Counted from the first letter of the stretch, positions 23,591 through 35,152 are shown. The stretch: 64,000 bases of DNA from Dugong dugon (GCA_030035585.1 CM057466.1:59155233-59219232); one strand, 5' to 3'. Made by a program: numbers and translations. The notes: generated by a model not told the origin, from the sequence alone.

Positions 23591-24709
23591 CCATCTTTAA
23601 GTCCCTCCACAAATCAAGTACTTTGGAGACATAGCCTTTACTAGGTGTCCATGATTAGAGGATGAATTGGGAAAAAAGTTTATAGGGAAGTTATAGGGGC
23701 TGACCACTGAGGATAGTATTGGAGTAAGATTGAAAAATAATCAAACGCCAAATAAATAATTTCAGTATGCTACAGAATTTTAAAAATTTTTCATGGCTAA
23801 AATGAAATATTTTAAACTGCATTAGTGAAATTCATTGGTAGCCAATATTTCATGCACCTTCAATAATTTACTTGGCTTTAAATGTATTAAAAGAAGCTTT
23901 AAATAGCCATGTTAAATATTGGCAAGTGCCTGCTACAGATGCAGATATCACAGTACATCTGTGATGTGTTGGCAGCTGAGATGCCACAAGCAGTGTTGCT
24001 GTTGGGGACGAGGTTTTTCCCAATTGTGAACAACTCTGGATAAAGATTTGAGCACAACAGTGCACAGTTTTCCCTTGATTTACACATTAGTTGCATTCCT
24101 GGAAAATGTAGACTATATTTAAACAGTGCAAGAATCATTTTGTGTTGATACGTAAATGGAGGCAGATTCTAGAACTAAATAATTATGAACAGTTTTTTTA
24201 TCTACATGAATGTCCAGGAGATGTTGAAAATTTGTGCAGAATATGGGACCATCTGCGGGACTGTCTCAACCTTGCAAAATATCTTGCATCCTTGGCCCCA
24301 TACCATAAATGTCAGTAACCCCCTCCAGTCATCGTGTTACCCCATTATGACCCCACAGATTTCCAAAAGGCCTTCATTGAGAAGCACTGATCCCGGGGCT
24401 ACAAAGTTCAGGATGAGGTTTGGTCTCTGCAGCTGAAATCCCCCACTGCTCGGAACAGCACAGGGTCGGGTCTTTCCACTGAAATTGTAGGCTGCAGGAG
24501 GGGAGAGGCCTGGGCAGGCTCAGCTGTTGCTGAAGGAGCATGGTGGAGACGGTAGTGCCCTCCATTGCAGCTGCTGCCACAGGTGTTAGGGCAGAGCCCG
24601 AGTGTGGGGTTCCTTGAGGGATGAAGAGCCCCATTATCAAGCCACTGCTCTTAAACATTAGCTTTTTCTGGTTGCATACACAGCTGCTTCTGCAGCTCCG
24701 GGAAGGAAC
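23591..24709. other. Non-genic intron stretch
   Basis: AT-rich to 24190, then more balanced. No gene or confident repeat was recognised, and the reading frames are short and unsupported. Confidence 0.4.
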
Positions 24710-24717
24710 ATCAGCAC

Positions 24718-25193
24718 CAGGGCTTCGAACTGGTTTTTCCTGGTTCGGTCATGGCCCAGGAAGTGACACCGGAACAGACCCGAATTTTAAAAATTTGGGT
24801 GAACCAGAACCATAACCATAACTGGAAAAATTACAGGTCGAAGCCCTGCTGGAAACTTAATCTCCCTATTAGCAAACAGAGGCAGCGTATGCATTGCAGA
24901 GCAACCAAATCTCTTGCTTGTTGGATTTTCTGCAGAGTTGGAACAAGCGGTACCCCTGCTCAAAGATGGTGGCCGACTGCACCGCTTTGAATGAGGCAGT
25001 AATCTAATCTCACGCATCAGGCTCCTGAAAGGGCTCACTATGCGTCTTCTGAGTCTCACATTCCAGGGCTTCAACCCATGATTTTTCCCATCCAGTTATA
25101 GTTCTGGATCGCACAAATTTTAAAAATTCGGGTCTGTTCTGGTTTCGCTTTGTCAGCCATGACTGAACCAGTTCTAACCAGTTTTTAGCCCTG
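24718..25193. mobile_element. 476-bp hAT-like fold-back element
   Basis: The element starts CAGGGCTTCGAACTGG and ends TTTTTAGCCCTG. It is flanked by ATCAGCAC (24710-24717) and ATCAGTGC (25194-25201), an 8-bp duplication with two mismatches, the size used by hAT elements. The outer 131 bp (24718-24848) and the inner-facing 130 bp (25064-25193) are inverted copies of each other. Each arm also starts with CAGGGCTTC and ends with a reversed CCCTG end, and has a palindromic centre around 'cccgaattttaaaaatttgg'. The 215-bp core (24849-25063) shows no ORF. No transposase is encoded, so it is non-autonomous. I do not recognise the family. Confidence 0.65.
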
Positions 25194-25324
25194 ATCAGTG
25201 CTGATTCTGTCCCTTGCTATGTGGATGGAAAACAAAGGGGCCCTTCTTTTCTTTGTACTCGATGTGGAGCTAGCTTGCAGTACCTGTATCTCTCCAAACT
25301 CAAGGTAACTTTATTTCAGAGACC

Positions 25325-26670
25325 TCACTACTTAGCCAAGTGACTGGAAGAGAACCGTATTTGTGCCCATTCCAAAGAAAGGTGATCCAACGGGATGTAG
25401 AAATTATCAAACAATATTATTAATGTCACACAGAAATAAAATTTTGCTGAAGATAATTCAAAATCACTTGCAGCAGTACATTGACAGGGAACTGGCAGAA
25501 ATTCAAGCCGGATTCAGAAGAGGACGTGGAATGAGGGATTTCATTGCTGATGTCAGATGGATCTTGGCTGAAAGCAGAGACCACCAGGAGGATGTTTACC
25601 TGTGTTTTATTGACTGTGCAAAGGCACTGGATCATAACAAATTATGGATAACATTGTAAAGAATGAGAATTCCAGAACGCTTAATTGTGCTTATGCAGAA
25701 CCTGTACATAAACCAAGAGGCAGTCATTCGAACAGAGCAAGGGAATACTGCATAGTTTAAAATCAGGAAAGATGTGCATCACGGTTGTATCTTTTCACCA
25801 TATTTACTCAATCTGTATGCTGAGCAAATAATCCAAGAATCTGGACTATATGAAGAAGAACGGGGCATCAGGATTGGAGGAAGACTCATTAACAACCTGC
25901 AGTGTGCAGATGACACAACCTTGCTTGCTGAAAGTGAAGAGGACTTGAAGCACTTACTGATGAAGATCAAACACTACAGCATTTTCAGTATGGATTACAC
26001 CTCAACATAAAGAAAACAAAAACCCTCACAACTGGACCAATAAGGAACATCATGATAAATAGAGAAAATATTGAAGTTGCCAAGGATTTCATTTTACAGC
26101 AGTCAAGAAATCAAATGATGTGTTGCATTGGGCTAATCTGCTGCAAAAGACCTCTTTAAAGTGTTCAAAAGCAAAGATGTTGTTTTGAGGACTAAGGTGC
26201 ACCTGACCCAAGTGTGGTGTTTTTGATTCCCTCATATGCACGGGAAAGCTGGACAATGAATAAAGAAGACCAAAGAAGAATTCATGCCTTTGAATTATGG
26301 TGTTAGTGAAGAATATTGAATATACCATGGGCTGCCAGAAGAACGAACCAATCTGTCTTGGAAGATGTACAGCCAGAGTGCTCCTAAGAAGCAAGGATAG
26401 CAAGACTTCATGTTACGTACTTTGGAAATGTTATCAGGAAGGACCAGTCCCTAGTAAAGGACATCATGCTTGGTAAAGTTGAGGGTCAGTGAAAAAGAGG
26501 AAGACCCTCAATGAGATGGATTGACACAGTGGCTACAATGATGGGCTCAAGCATAGCAACGATTGTAAGATGGCACGGGACCAGGCAGTGTTTTGTTCTG
26601 TTGGACATAGGGTCGCTGTGAGTTGGAACTGACTGAATGGCACCTAACAACAACAACAACAACAGATTCT
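25325..26670 (+). pseudogene. RTE LINE, reverse-transcriptase half, broken
   Basis: This is the longest RTE copy here. The conceptual frames begin 'MPIPKKGDPTGCRNYQTILL' (25363) with the classic RTE/BovB 'IPKKGDP' motif. They continue 'EIQAGFRRGRGMRD' and 'YLCFIDCAKALDHNKLW' (motif A region), then 'HHGCIFSPYLLNLYAEQIIQ' (motif B/C region) and 'LQCADDTTLLAESEEDL', where the usual YADD catalytic box reads CADD. After 26010 come the 'KTKTLTTGP'-like and C-terminal parts in shifting frames. The tail ends in (AAC)n at 26650-26663. The endonuclease domain is missing (5' truncation). Stop codons (for example at 25657-25659) and frameshifts abolish function. Tails of the surrounding SINEs match its last ~60 bp, so this family is the likely source of their mobility. 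Confidence 0.85.
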
Positions 26671-27040
26671 CTGACCTACCCTCACACGTTATTCTAACTT
26701 TGAATCTCAGGGTGTAAATTGGTCTAAATCTTTCCCAAGAGGTGATCAAGCTTTTTGTAAGCAGGTTATTAAAAAAAAAAAAAAAGGCCAGAGTCCCCAG
26801 GAATCAGGGCACAGTTGCCCTGATGTTACACAGCCAAGGGGACAACGAAAGCGATTCTTTTGAACTGTGAGAGAATATAGCAAATGCTTCAAGATGATTA
26901 TCTGTTCTGCTTGTACTTAGAAGCAGCTAGTGGGCGGAGATGGGGACCAAAACACCACAGTGTAATCGCTGATAGGGCACCTCCAAACATAGATATGCAG
27001 AGCTTTCCCCAGCCCCTGCAAACCATGATGTCAACCACAT
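26671..27040. other. Non-genic intron stretch with A-tract
   Basis: A 15-base A run near 26771-26785 may mark the tail of an unrecognised retroposon. No gene is seen. Confidence 0.4.
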
Positions 27041-27046
27041 ACCGTA

Positions 27047-27443
27047 TGTCTTAGTCATCTAGTGCTGCTGTAACAGAAATACCACAAGTGTATGGCTTTA
27101 ACATACAGAAATTTTTTTTCTCACAGTCTAGTAGGCTAGAAGTCTGAATTCAGTGCGCCAGTTCTAGGGGAAGGCATTCTCTCTCTGTCAGCTCTGGTTG
27201 AAGGTCCTTGTCTCTTTGAGCATCTGTTCCTGGGCGATCTTCATGTGGCTTGGCATCTCTGCTTTGCTGGCTTGTTTAATCTCTTTTATATCTCAAAAGA
27301 GATTAACTCAAGATATACCCTATAGGAATCCTGGCTTGTTAACATAACAAAGACAGCCCATTCCCAAATGGGATTATAACTACAGGCATAGAGGTTAGGA
27401 TTTACAACACATGTTTTTGGGGGACATAATTCAATCCGTAACA
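27047..27443 (-). mobile_element. Solo LTR, ERVL-MaLR-like
   Basis: The text starts TGTCTTAGTCATCTAGTGCT and ends ATTCAATCCGTAACA (TG...CA). It is flanked by CCGTA (27042-27046) and CCATA (27444-27448), a 5-bp duplication with one mismatch. Reversed, it belongs to the same family as the LTR in the L1 at 46623-47103 (shared 'tagtcatctagtgc...ataacag' end). Confidence 0.8.
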
Positions 27444-27448
27444 CCATA

Positions 27449-28235
27449 ATACATGCTAACTCAGCCTATTCTCGCATGCTGGATTACACCATAATCTTTG
27501 CTGGATGGGGCTTTCCCAGGAAAACCTGAGTCTGAGCACGATGCTTCTCCTCTCATAGTTCTTACAGAGAATAAGTCTTATTTGCTGCTCTCCCCACTTG
27601 GCCTTCTTCTCGTCTAGATAGATACGTTTTGCTTTGTGACTGCCCATTCTTGCCTCATCTCTGCAGCAGCCCTCCTTCTGGTTTTATTCTTCCCGTAAAG
27701 CAACCGTCAACAGATAAACAGATCTTTAAATGTTTTTATCATTTTATCTCTAGCACAAGTAAATTTTTTTGGTACTATTTTAACATGTCAGAAAAAGAGG
27801 GAAAATGACATTTTGTATCCCCGAGTTCGGGTTGAATTTGCCGAACAGTAGAGATTCCGTTTTTGAGAAGCAGTTAGAGTAAACCGAAACCCATGCTGCC
27901 TGGCTGTTCTGGGATTGCTCCGGTGTAATGAGTCAGTGTCAATGCTCTGAGAGCTCTCCCTTTCGTTTTGAACAGTGAATTGCAAAATCTCAAGTTATGC
28001 ATTGTCAGCTGATCTTGAACAAGAAAGAACTTGATGTACTTGTGTCTTGTAAATCATGCTTACCCTCTTTCTTAAGTTCTAAGATAAAGAAGCACATTAA
28101 ATTCATCAGATGCACACTTGTCTTGATGTTGTGACTCTTGAACTATCAAAGGCTAGAATGGGCTGCTTTTCTAGGCCTGCAGGCATTGGAGTTTTGAGGC
28201 TTCTGACTTTCTTCCACATTAAAGCAAGGTTTTCT
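27449..28235. other. Non-genic intron stretch
   Basis: No recognisable repeat or exon. The frame at 27788-27985 has no known domain. Confidence 0.4.
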
Positions 28236-28660
28236 TGTTATTGTCAGCTGCTATGGAGTTGGCCCCCACTCATGGCAACCTCACGCACAGCAGAACAAAT
28301 CGCATAACAGATCCCCATGATCTGTTGCGTATTGGACCATTGTGATCCATAGAGTGTTCATTGGCTGATTTTTGGAAGTAGATCTCCAAGCTTTCTTCCA
28401 GTCCCATGATAGGTTGTGTATCAGACTGTTGTGATCCATAGAGTTTTCACTGGTTGATTTTCAGAGCTAGATCACCAGGTCTTTCCTCCTAGTTTTTCTT
28501 AGTCTGGAAGCTCCGCTGAAACCTGTTCAGTATCATAGCAACACGCAAGCCTCCACTGACAGATGGGTGGAGGTGGTGCATGAAGTTATTGGCTGGAATT
28601 GAGCGTGGGTCTCCCACATGGAAGGTGAGGATTTTACCATTAAACTACCAGTGTCCGGTA
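28236..28660 (-). mobile_element. tRNA-Gly-headed, RTE-tailed SINE with internal duplication
   Basis: The reversed head lies at about 28590-28655 and the reversed tail at 28236-28275 ('cagctgctatggagttggcc'). The RTE-like segment is present twice in tandem, at 28314-28402 and 28403-28491 (about 89 bp each, each starting CCCATGAT). Confidence 0.75.
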
Positions 28661-29077
28661 TAGCAAGATTTGCATCCATTTAATTGATCAGAAAAGAGTT
28701 TTGTTTACATCTTGAGTGCCATTTGCTTCAACTGTCAACCATGTGGATCCAGATTTTTTTTGGTTAGTTCTGTATTGATGATTGATTGGTGAGACACTCA
28801 TTACTTTGAATTATCCAGGTTACAAACTGAGTTTGAAATTACTGCTCTCAAATAGCATAGGGAAAAAAAATGCAGGGAAAGACTCCTGGGGAGTGAGAGG
28901 GAAATATCTGCCCAAGGTAGGTTAGCCAGATGTGTGGACCTGCTATGGTAGAATTTTTAGAGATTCTTGTTCTGGAGAAATTGCCATAGTAAAAATGGCA
29001 AGAACTAAGAGAGTGGTTGGAGGTTTTTCTGTAGTCCTGTGAGGCATCTTGGATCTGTGCTGGGTATGATGGAGAGT

Positions 29078-29233
29078 AAACCTGTTGCCGTCGAATCACT
29101 TCCGACTCATAGTGACCCTGTAGGACGGGGTAGAACTGCCCCAAGAGTTTCTGAGGAGTGCCTGGTGGATTCGAACTGCCGACCTTTTGGTTAGCAGCTG
29201 TGGCGCTTAACCACTACACCACCAGGGTTTCCA
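29078..29233 (-). mobile_element. RTE-tailed SINE
   Basis: 'cctgttgccgtcgaatcact' at the low end and 'cttaaccactacaccaccag' at the high end mark a complete reversed copy. Confidence 0.9.
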
Positions 29234-30160
29234 TGAGAGAGAGTAGTTGAGACTAACTTGAAATTGTGAGCTTTTCTCTTGGTTAGGGGAATGATGAGTT
29301 TTATCTCAAAGTGAAATGAAACAAAACTACCTCAGATTGCTGTTCTATAGACAGTAAAGTCTGAATTTATAGTTAAGGAAGCTTCTGAATAATGAAGTAA
29401 CCCAAATGAAATTTTCTGCTAAAAACTAAAGGCAAATGAACTGTATGTGCCTTGCTGAAAGACACTTTCTTATGAAGATGTTTACTAAGAAGTAGTGTAG
29501 CAAAATTTTATTGTGAAGACTAAGTCTCTAGTTTCCTGGTTCATTTTGAAACGCCTTTTAAGTTAAAAATAGAGAAATCTCCAACAGTTTTTAAATGACT
29601 ATCTAAAATAAATGAATGTTGAATTGCTAGTATAAACAGCTGAGTGTTTAATACTCCAGGTAGTCATGTAGTTTGTAGATTACTGCCACGCTTCATTGCT
29701 TATTAGTAACCCCATTGTAATTTAAAGATTAGAAAATAATGAAAACATGTTGATCAATTTTGCTACTTTTAGAATAGTCCTTGTTGAAGGATTGGTGGGA
29801 AAGAGTTTTTAGCTATTGGATAAAATGTGGTTTGGATGTTGCTAAGTCACTTATCAGTGCTGCCTTCATCTGCTGTTGGCATAGAATGGAGATGATTGAG
29901 TTAATAATCTGTTTGGATGACTTAAGGAAAAGAAGGAACTAATGCTGATGAGTTACAGAGATATTTGGTTCACATTAATGACCGAATTAGGAAAACTGTA
30001 AATAAAATACTTTCTTTAACCTGAAGGATTATTTTCAGAATATATCAGTAACTTTAAATGAGCATCAGACCATAGCAATAAATGAATATGAACGAATGTA
30101 AACTAGAGAGAGGAATATGAATATAAAGTTAGAAGTATTACAGTTTCATAACCATACAAC
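29234..30160. other. AT-rich unique intron DNA
   Basis: About 900 bp without a recognisable repeat, unusually long for this window. No exon signal seen. Confidence 0.45.
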
Positions 30161-30163
30161 AGA

Positions 30164-30375
30164 GGAGCCCTGGTGGTGCAGTGGTTAAAATGCTCGGCTG
30201 CTAACCAGAAGGTCGGCTGTTTGAACTCATCAGCTGCTCCTCAGGAGAAAGTGTGGCAGTCTGCTTCCATAAAGATTTACAGCCCTGGAAGCCCTATGGG
30301 GCAGTTCTACTCCGTCCTGTAGGGTCTTATGAGTCAGAATCAACTCGAGGGCAATGGGTTTGGTTTTTGGGTTTA
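30164..30375 (+). mobile_element. RTE-tailed SINE
   Basis: Starts GAGCCCTGGTGGTGCAGTGG, with the 'aggagaaagtgtggcagtct' middle and the 'aatcaactcgagggcaatgg' tail. Confidence 0.9.
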
Positions 30376-30887
30376 ACAGTACAATGTACATCTTTGCTTG
30401 ACAGGGAAAGAATGACAGTGGGTGGTGATCCAGTGGGTAATAAATGCTTATTGTAATGAATCAGTGCATTTCATCCTTAATCCCAATTCTCCCAACAACC
30501 CCGAGATAAGTACTATTATAATGACTTTGCTTTTTAAAAAACCAAGGTTGTCCAAACCCAAGTTACAAAGATTTAGTGGAAGATCTGCCCCCAGCCCTAG
30601 AGTGTATGCTGTTTTCCCTGCTTCCTCTGAAAGAACCTTGTTGTTACACTGGTTAGTATTACACAGATGCAGCAACAGTGCAGGTCCATCTTCTCCTGCA
30701 AACCTGGTCTTCCCCCAGTGCTCCCGAGCTCAGTGGATGGCACCACTTGAAGCCTGGTTGCACACACCAGAAACCTAGATGGAATTCCCAGAGATGTTTC
30801 ACAGCAATGAAGTTACAAAGGATAAAATCTCGGAAGCTGATCCAAACTTAGGAAGGAGTATGATATTCACCAAGGCATAAAAAAAGA

Positions 30888-31019
30888 AGCTTACTGCTGT
30901 CACATTATAGGAATTGCAACTAGGGTCACATAACAATATGTGTATAGATTTTTGTATGAGAAATTAACTTGAGCTATAAACTTTCACCTAAAGCCCAATT
31001 TGGAAAAAAAAAAAAAAAG
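30888..31019 (+). mobile_element. L1 3' UTR fragment with A-tail
   Basis: 'tactgctgtcacattatagg' through 'aactttcacctaaagcccaa' and a 16-base A run match the L1 end at window start. Only the last 130 bp are present. Confidence 0.85.
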
Positions 31020-31379
31020 TTGTTTGCAGTGTATCGGGTTCTATGACAAGAAGAAGACAAGCCCAGTTCAAACTACTGTTAATAAGCTTTTCACAAAAAA
31101 GTAAAACACTTTAATGCTCGATGTTTCTAATGTTTTAAATTATAGTATACTAAGTAAATATTAGAATTTTTTTGTTTCCCTATACATTTATAACTAATAG
31201 TAAGATAGTTTTTAATGTTTTAACAAAGAATGTTAAAAATCACAGAACAATTGTAATTTTTCCCCATTTATTATTGAGATCACTTTGCACAGTTTCAGTT
31301 TGCATGGTCATTTTTAGGATCCTGCATGACCATGTAAATCAAGGACTTGCCGTATTCTCTAACAAAATGCTTCCCACCG
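31020..31379. other. Non-genic intron stretch
   Basis: AT-rich, nothing recognised. Confidence 0.4.
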
Positions 31380-31450
31380 CTAGATTATGTTTGTCCCCAG
31401 CTTCTAGCCTAATGTCTGGCACGTAGTAGATGCTCAATAAATGATGTATG
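31380..31450 (+). repeat. L2-type LINE 3' end remnant
   Basis: 'ctagcctaatgtctggcacg' followed by 'tagatgctcaataaatga' is the L2 3' end pattern. Confidence 0.65.
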
Positions 31451-31669
31451 AATGATCCTTGTTTTTAAACCTGAGTTTTACTGGAGTGCCACTGTACGTG
31501 CCCTGCATCTTCCCATCCTTCAAATGTGTGGATTCCTTGTAATAGGAGATTGTCTGGGGTATTGGAGAGTAGTGTTTGAGGGTCTTAGATAAACTGTCTT
31601 ACTAGGGTGTAAGACAAGACTATGAATTGGTATCTCTCACTTGTTTTAAGGCTTGAATATGTTATTGTT

Positions 31670-32045
31670 GTTGGTATTATTTGCCGTCAAGTTGGCTCCG
31701 ACTCACGGCAACCCCGTGTCCAGCAGAATGAACTGTTGTCTGGTCCTGTGTCATCTTGATGATCGTTGGTATGCTCAAGCCCATTGGTGTGGCCACTGTG
31801 TATTTTGAGTGCCTTCCAACTTAGGGGCTCGTCTTCCAGACTATACTAGACAATATTCTGTTGTGATTCATAGGGTTTTCATTGGCTCATCTTTGGAAGT
31901 AGATCTCCAGGCCTTTTTTCTTAGTCTGTCTTAGTCTGGAAGCTCCACTGAAACCAGTCCACCATGGGTACCCTGGTATTTGAGAGACTGGTGGCAGAGC
32001 TTCTGGCGTCATAGCAACATGCCAGCCAGATGGTGGTTGCATGTA
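31670..32045 (-). mobile_element. RTE-derived composite element, 'gagtgccttccaac' type
   Basis: The low end is the reversed RTE tail ('gccgtcaagttggctccgac'). The middle carries 'gtgtattttgagtgccttcc' and 'gtgattcatagggttttcat'. The high end has 'aggtaccctggtatttgaga'-like text and 'catagcaacatgc'. Related copies lie at 35793 (minus) and 55755 (plus). Confidence 0.75.
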
Positions 32046-32499
32046 TTAGACAATCTATCTAGTGTTAGCTGGTTTGTAACACTGTAGTATTATTAATTTA
32101 ACACTTAGACGCTGAATACGATCCCTTTTGATATATAAAATTCAGTGCAAATGTAAGATGGTACTAAAGTATAGCCAGTGGCAAGTTGCTATGGTGAACA
32201 CAGAGGGCTTCAAGGAGATCATAAAGGGACTGTGGCAGTTTGCATTGGCACGCAGCTGCGGAAGCCAGGGATCGTAGATCAGGTCAAGAGAAGAGACATT
32301 TCAGTTCTTTTCATTCCTCAGGCTACATATTGAGACTTCCCTGCAGGGGGGCGCCAGCCTTAGGTCAGTAGGAAATACAACAGAACATTGACATTTGCTA
32401 TACTAAACATCCATGTTTCCTGAGCAGTCAGAGAATCTGTGTCAAGTGACAGCATTTAGCTCTTACAATTCAAAACCAAGTTCTATAGAAGGGTATAGT

Positions 32500-32705
32500 C
32501 CTGGATGGTGGAAACAGTTAATGCACTCAGCTGCTAACTGAAAGGTTGAAGATTCGAGCCTACCCAGAAGCACTTTGGAAGAAAGGCCTGGAGATCTGCT
32601 TCTGAAAAATCAGCCATTGAAAACCCTATGGAGCACAGTTCTGCTTTGCAACATAGGGTGTCACCATGAGTCAGAATTAAGTCAACGGCAACTGGTTTGG
32701 TTTTC
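32500..32705 (+). mobile_element. RTE-tailed SINE, 16065 subtype
   Basis: 'gtcctggatggtggaaacag', 'agattcgagcctacccagaa' and the tail 'agaattaagtcaacggcaac' identify it. Confidence 0.85.
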
Positions 32706-32759
32706 CTTTAACATTTTGTTTGAAATCAAATTCTCATTATTTTCATTTATAAATCAAAT

Positions 32760-33140
32760 ATTTATTGGTTGCCTCCTGTGTTCCAATGACCATGGTAGAC
32801 CCTGAGAGGGGATGAAGGTGGAAAAGACCCATTCCCTGCCCTCATAGCAGTACCAGTCTGGTGAGGGGGCTGCACACAGTACATAGTTTAGGTGGAGTCA
32901 TGTCATGAGGGTAGTAGCATTAGCAGGGATACCTAACACTTTCTGAGAACTTATAGTATGCCAGGCACTGTGCTGAGTGTTTTGCATCTAATTAATTTTC
33001 TCTTTCAATCCTCCCTACAGCCCTGTGAGATAGGTACTGTCATTTTCCTCTACTGTACAGATGGTTTAGAAGAAATAAATTGTTTTCCAAGGTGAAACAC
33101 TTAGTAAATGGCAGAGCCAGGATTGAACCCAAGGCCATGA
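32760..33140 (+). repeat. Ancient MIR/L2-type remnants
   Basis: The order 'gcctcctgtgttccaatgac', 'tagtatgccaggcactgtgc' and 'ttcctctactgtacagatgg' is MIR-like. Two adjacent old elements are possible. Confidence 0.55.
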
Positions 33141-33279
33141 GAATTGGGGGATATGTCAGAGGAGGTGCCTTGGAGAATGAGTTGAGAAGTAGTGTAGGGG
33201 AACTGGGGTAGGGGAAGCAGCCCCCGACTGTACATATGCTGTATACAGGGTCACCATGCTCTGTGGCTGGGCATACTGA

Positions 33280-33415
33280 AAAACCAAACCCCTTGCTGTC
33301 TAGTTGTTTCTAACTCATAGCCACCCTATAGGACAGAGTAGAACTGCCCCATAATGTTTCCAGTGAGTGGCTGGTAGATTCGAACTGTTGAGTTTTTGGT
33401 CAGCAGCTGAGCATA
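33280..33415 (-). mobile_element. RTE-tailed SINE, 5' part missing
   Basis: 'aaaccaaaccccttgctgtc' with 'ccaccctataggacagagta' marks the reversed tail. The head is cut after 'tttggtcagcagctga'. Confidence 0.85.
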
Positions 33416-34135
33416 GAGCTGTGTATTAGAAGAAATGATGGAGGTTAATGCCGGTAAGGTAGGTGGGTCCACATTATACACAGAACCAAGAGTTTTTGCC
33501 TTGCCCTCTGGGCAGTAGGGAACCATTGGAGGTTTTTGAGCAGAGGAGCAACATAAGGTTTTTGTTTTAGAAGGCTCATTCTGGTGGCAGTGTACACAGT
33601 AAGTCTGGAGGCTTGCAAACAAGTTAGATGGCACTTGTCATAGTCCTGTTTGGGGTTGGAGAGGGCAGGGGAGATACCTGTGAGAGATTTTAGGAGATAG
33701 AATCAACAGGACTTGTGACTGTTTTGTTTTGATTGTTTTCTGTTGTAGAGGGAGGAAGGAGGAGGAATTGAGGGTGTCCTTGGTCACTAGCTTGATGGTG
33801 CTGCCATTTAGAGGGAGAGAAGGAATACAGAAAGAGGAACAGATTTGAAGGATTAAGTAATGTCCCAATTTCTTTACCAATTTGTCATCAATTGGGAAAT
33901 GTTACATAAAGTGTTTTAACTCTATTGGGAAAGAAGTGTGTCGTACAAAGTATTGAAAGGGCTTTAAGTAGCCTCTAGCCTACTGTGATCAGGACCACTA
34001 TGATCGTTTAATTTTAAAAGCTGGTTAAAGCAAAGGACTGTAAAAATGAAAAGAACAGCTAGTCAACATTTTGTTCTGATTTTTGGTGTAGGTCCAAGGC
34101 CTTTTCTTTGACTATGAGTTTGCTGATAAAAACTC
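33416..34135. other. Non-genic intron stretch, possibly old repeat
   Basis: 'ttttagaaggctcattctgg' near 33570 is a phrase common in old mammalian interspersed repeats. I cannot assign the family, and there is no gene. Confidence 0.4.
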
Positions 34136-34137
34136 AA

Positions 34138-34300
34138 AAGCCAAACCCACTGCCACTGAGTTGATTCTGACTCATAGTGACCCTATGGGACAGAGTAGAA
34201 CTGCCCCATGGGGTTTCCAAGGAGCGACTGGTGGATTCGAACTGCTGACCTTTTGGTTAGCAGCCATAGCTCTTAACCACTGCGCCACCAAATTGGCTCC
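34138..34300 (-). mobile_element. RTE-tailed SINE
   Basis: Complete reversed copy: 'caaacccactgccactgagt' to 'cttaaccactgcgccaccaa'. Confidence 0.9.
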
Positions 34301-34304
34301 CTTG

Positions 34305-34495
34305 CATTGTTGTTGTTAGGTGCTGTCAAGTCTACTGTGACTCATAGAGACCTCATGTGATAGAGTAGAACTGCCCCATAGGGTTTTCTAGACTGTAATC
34401 TTTATGGGAGCAGATTGTCGAGTTTTTCTCCCTCAGAGTTGCTGGGTGGGTTCAAACCTCCGACCTTTTGGATAGCAGCCAAGTGCTGAACCTTT
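34305..34495 (-). mobile_element. RTE-tailed SINE, longer-middle subtype
   Basis: Reversed tail 'gttgttgttaggtgctgtca' and middle 'gactgtaatctttatgggag', adjacent to the previous copy in the same orientation. Its head end is partly lost. Confidence 0.85.
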
Positions 34496-34944
34496 TCTCC
34501 TTGCGTAGGCCACTCCAATAATACATTCCCATGATTTACAGCCTGACGGTCTTTAAAGTTGAGCAAGAGATAAAGTCAATTGTGAAGCGATTTGAGTGGA
34601 AGCTCCTTGGTTTTACAAGCCTTTTATTTATCTTGCTCTCATCTAATCTTAAAGCAATTTTTAAAGACACTTGCCTTTATCAAATCTTTTCAAAGGATCT
34701 GATTATTTTTCATATGCATAACACTTTTTTGTACCCTTATTTCATCTATTCACATATTTACATAATAAGCAACGAATTATATAAAGACAATAACAAGGGC
34801 AAGAGGCACAAACATGTTTGGAAAAAATCACAAAGAACTCTCAGTAAGAATACAGCTTAACCAGTAGGTACAGGAGAAAAACCCACTAGCTTGAGTATTC
34901 AGTAGGTGAAGGGCATCTATTCCTCTTCCTCTAATATTGGTTAA
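34496..34944. other. Non-genic intron stretch
   Basis: The 109-codon frame at 34531-34860 is AT-rich, rich in I/F/L and shows no domain. It is most likely chance. Confidence 0.45.
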
Positions 34945-35130
34945 AGGAACCTTGGTGGCGTGATGGTTAAGTGCTTGGCTGCTAACTGAAAGGTCAACAG
35001 TTCAAACCTACAGGAGGAAAGACCTGGCAATGTGTTCCCGTAAAGATTACAGCCTAGAAAACCCCATAGGGCGATTCTACCCTGTTATATAAATCACATG
35101 AATTGAAGTCAGCTTGACAGCACATAACAG
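34945..35130 (+). mobile_element. RTE-tailed SINE
   Basis: Starts 'aggaaccttggtggcgtgat', ends 'cagcttgacagcacataaca'. Part of the head is shortened. Confidence 0.85.
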
Positions 35131-35152
35131 CAACAACAGCAATATTCGTTAG

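Noticed and set aside
24718-24848. First arm as a separate 131-bp hAT MITE
   Set aside because: Its own flanks (ATCAGCAC and CTGGAAAC) do not match, whereas the flanks of the whole 476 bp do.
34531-34860. 109-codon plus-strand frame
   Set aside because: AT-rich chance frame without a domain or splice signals.
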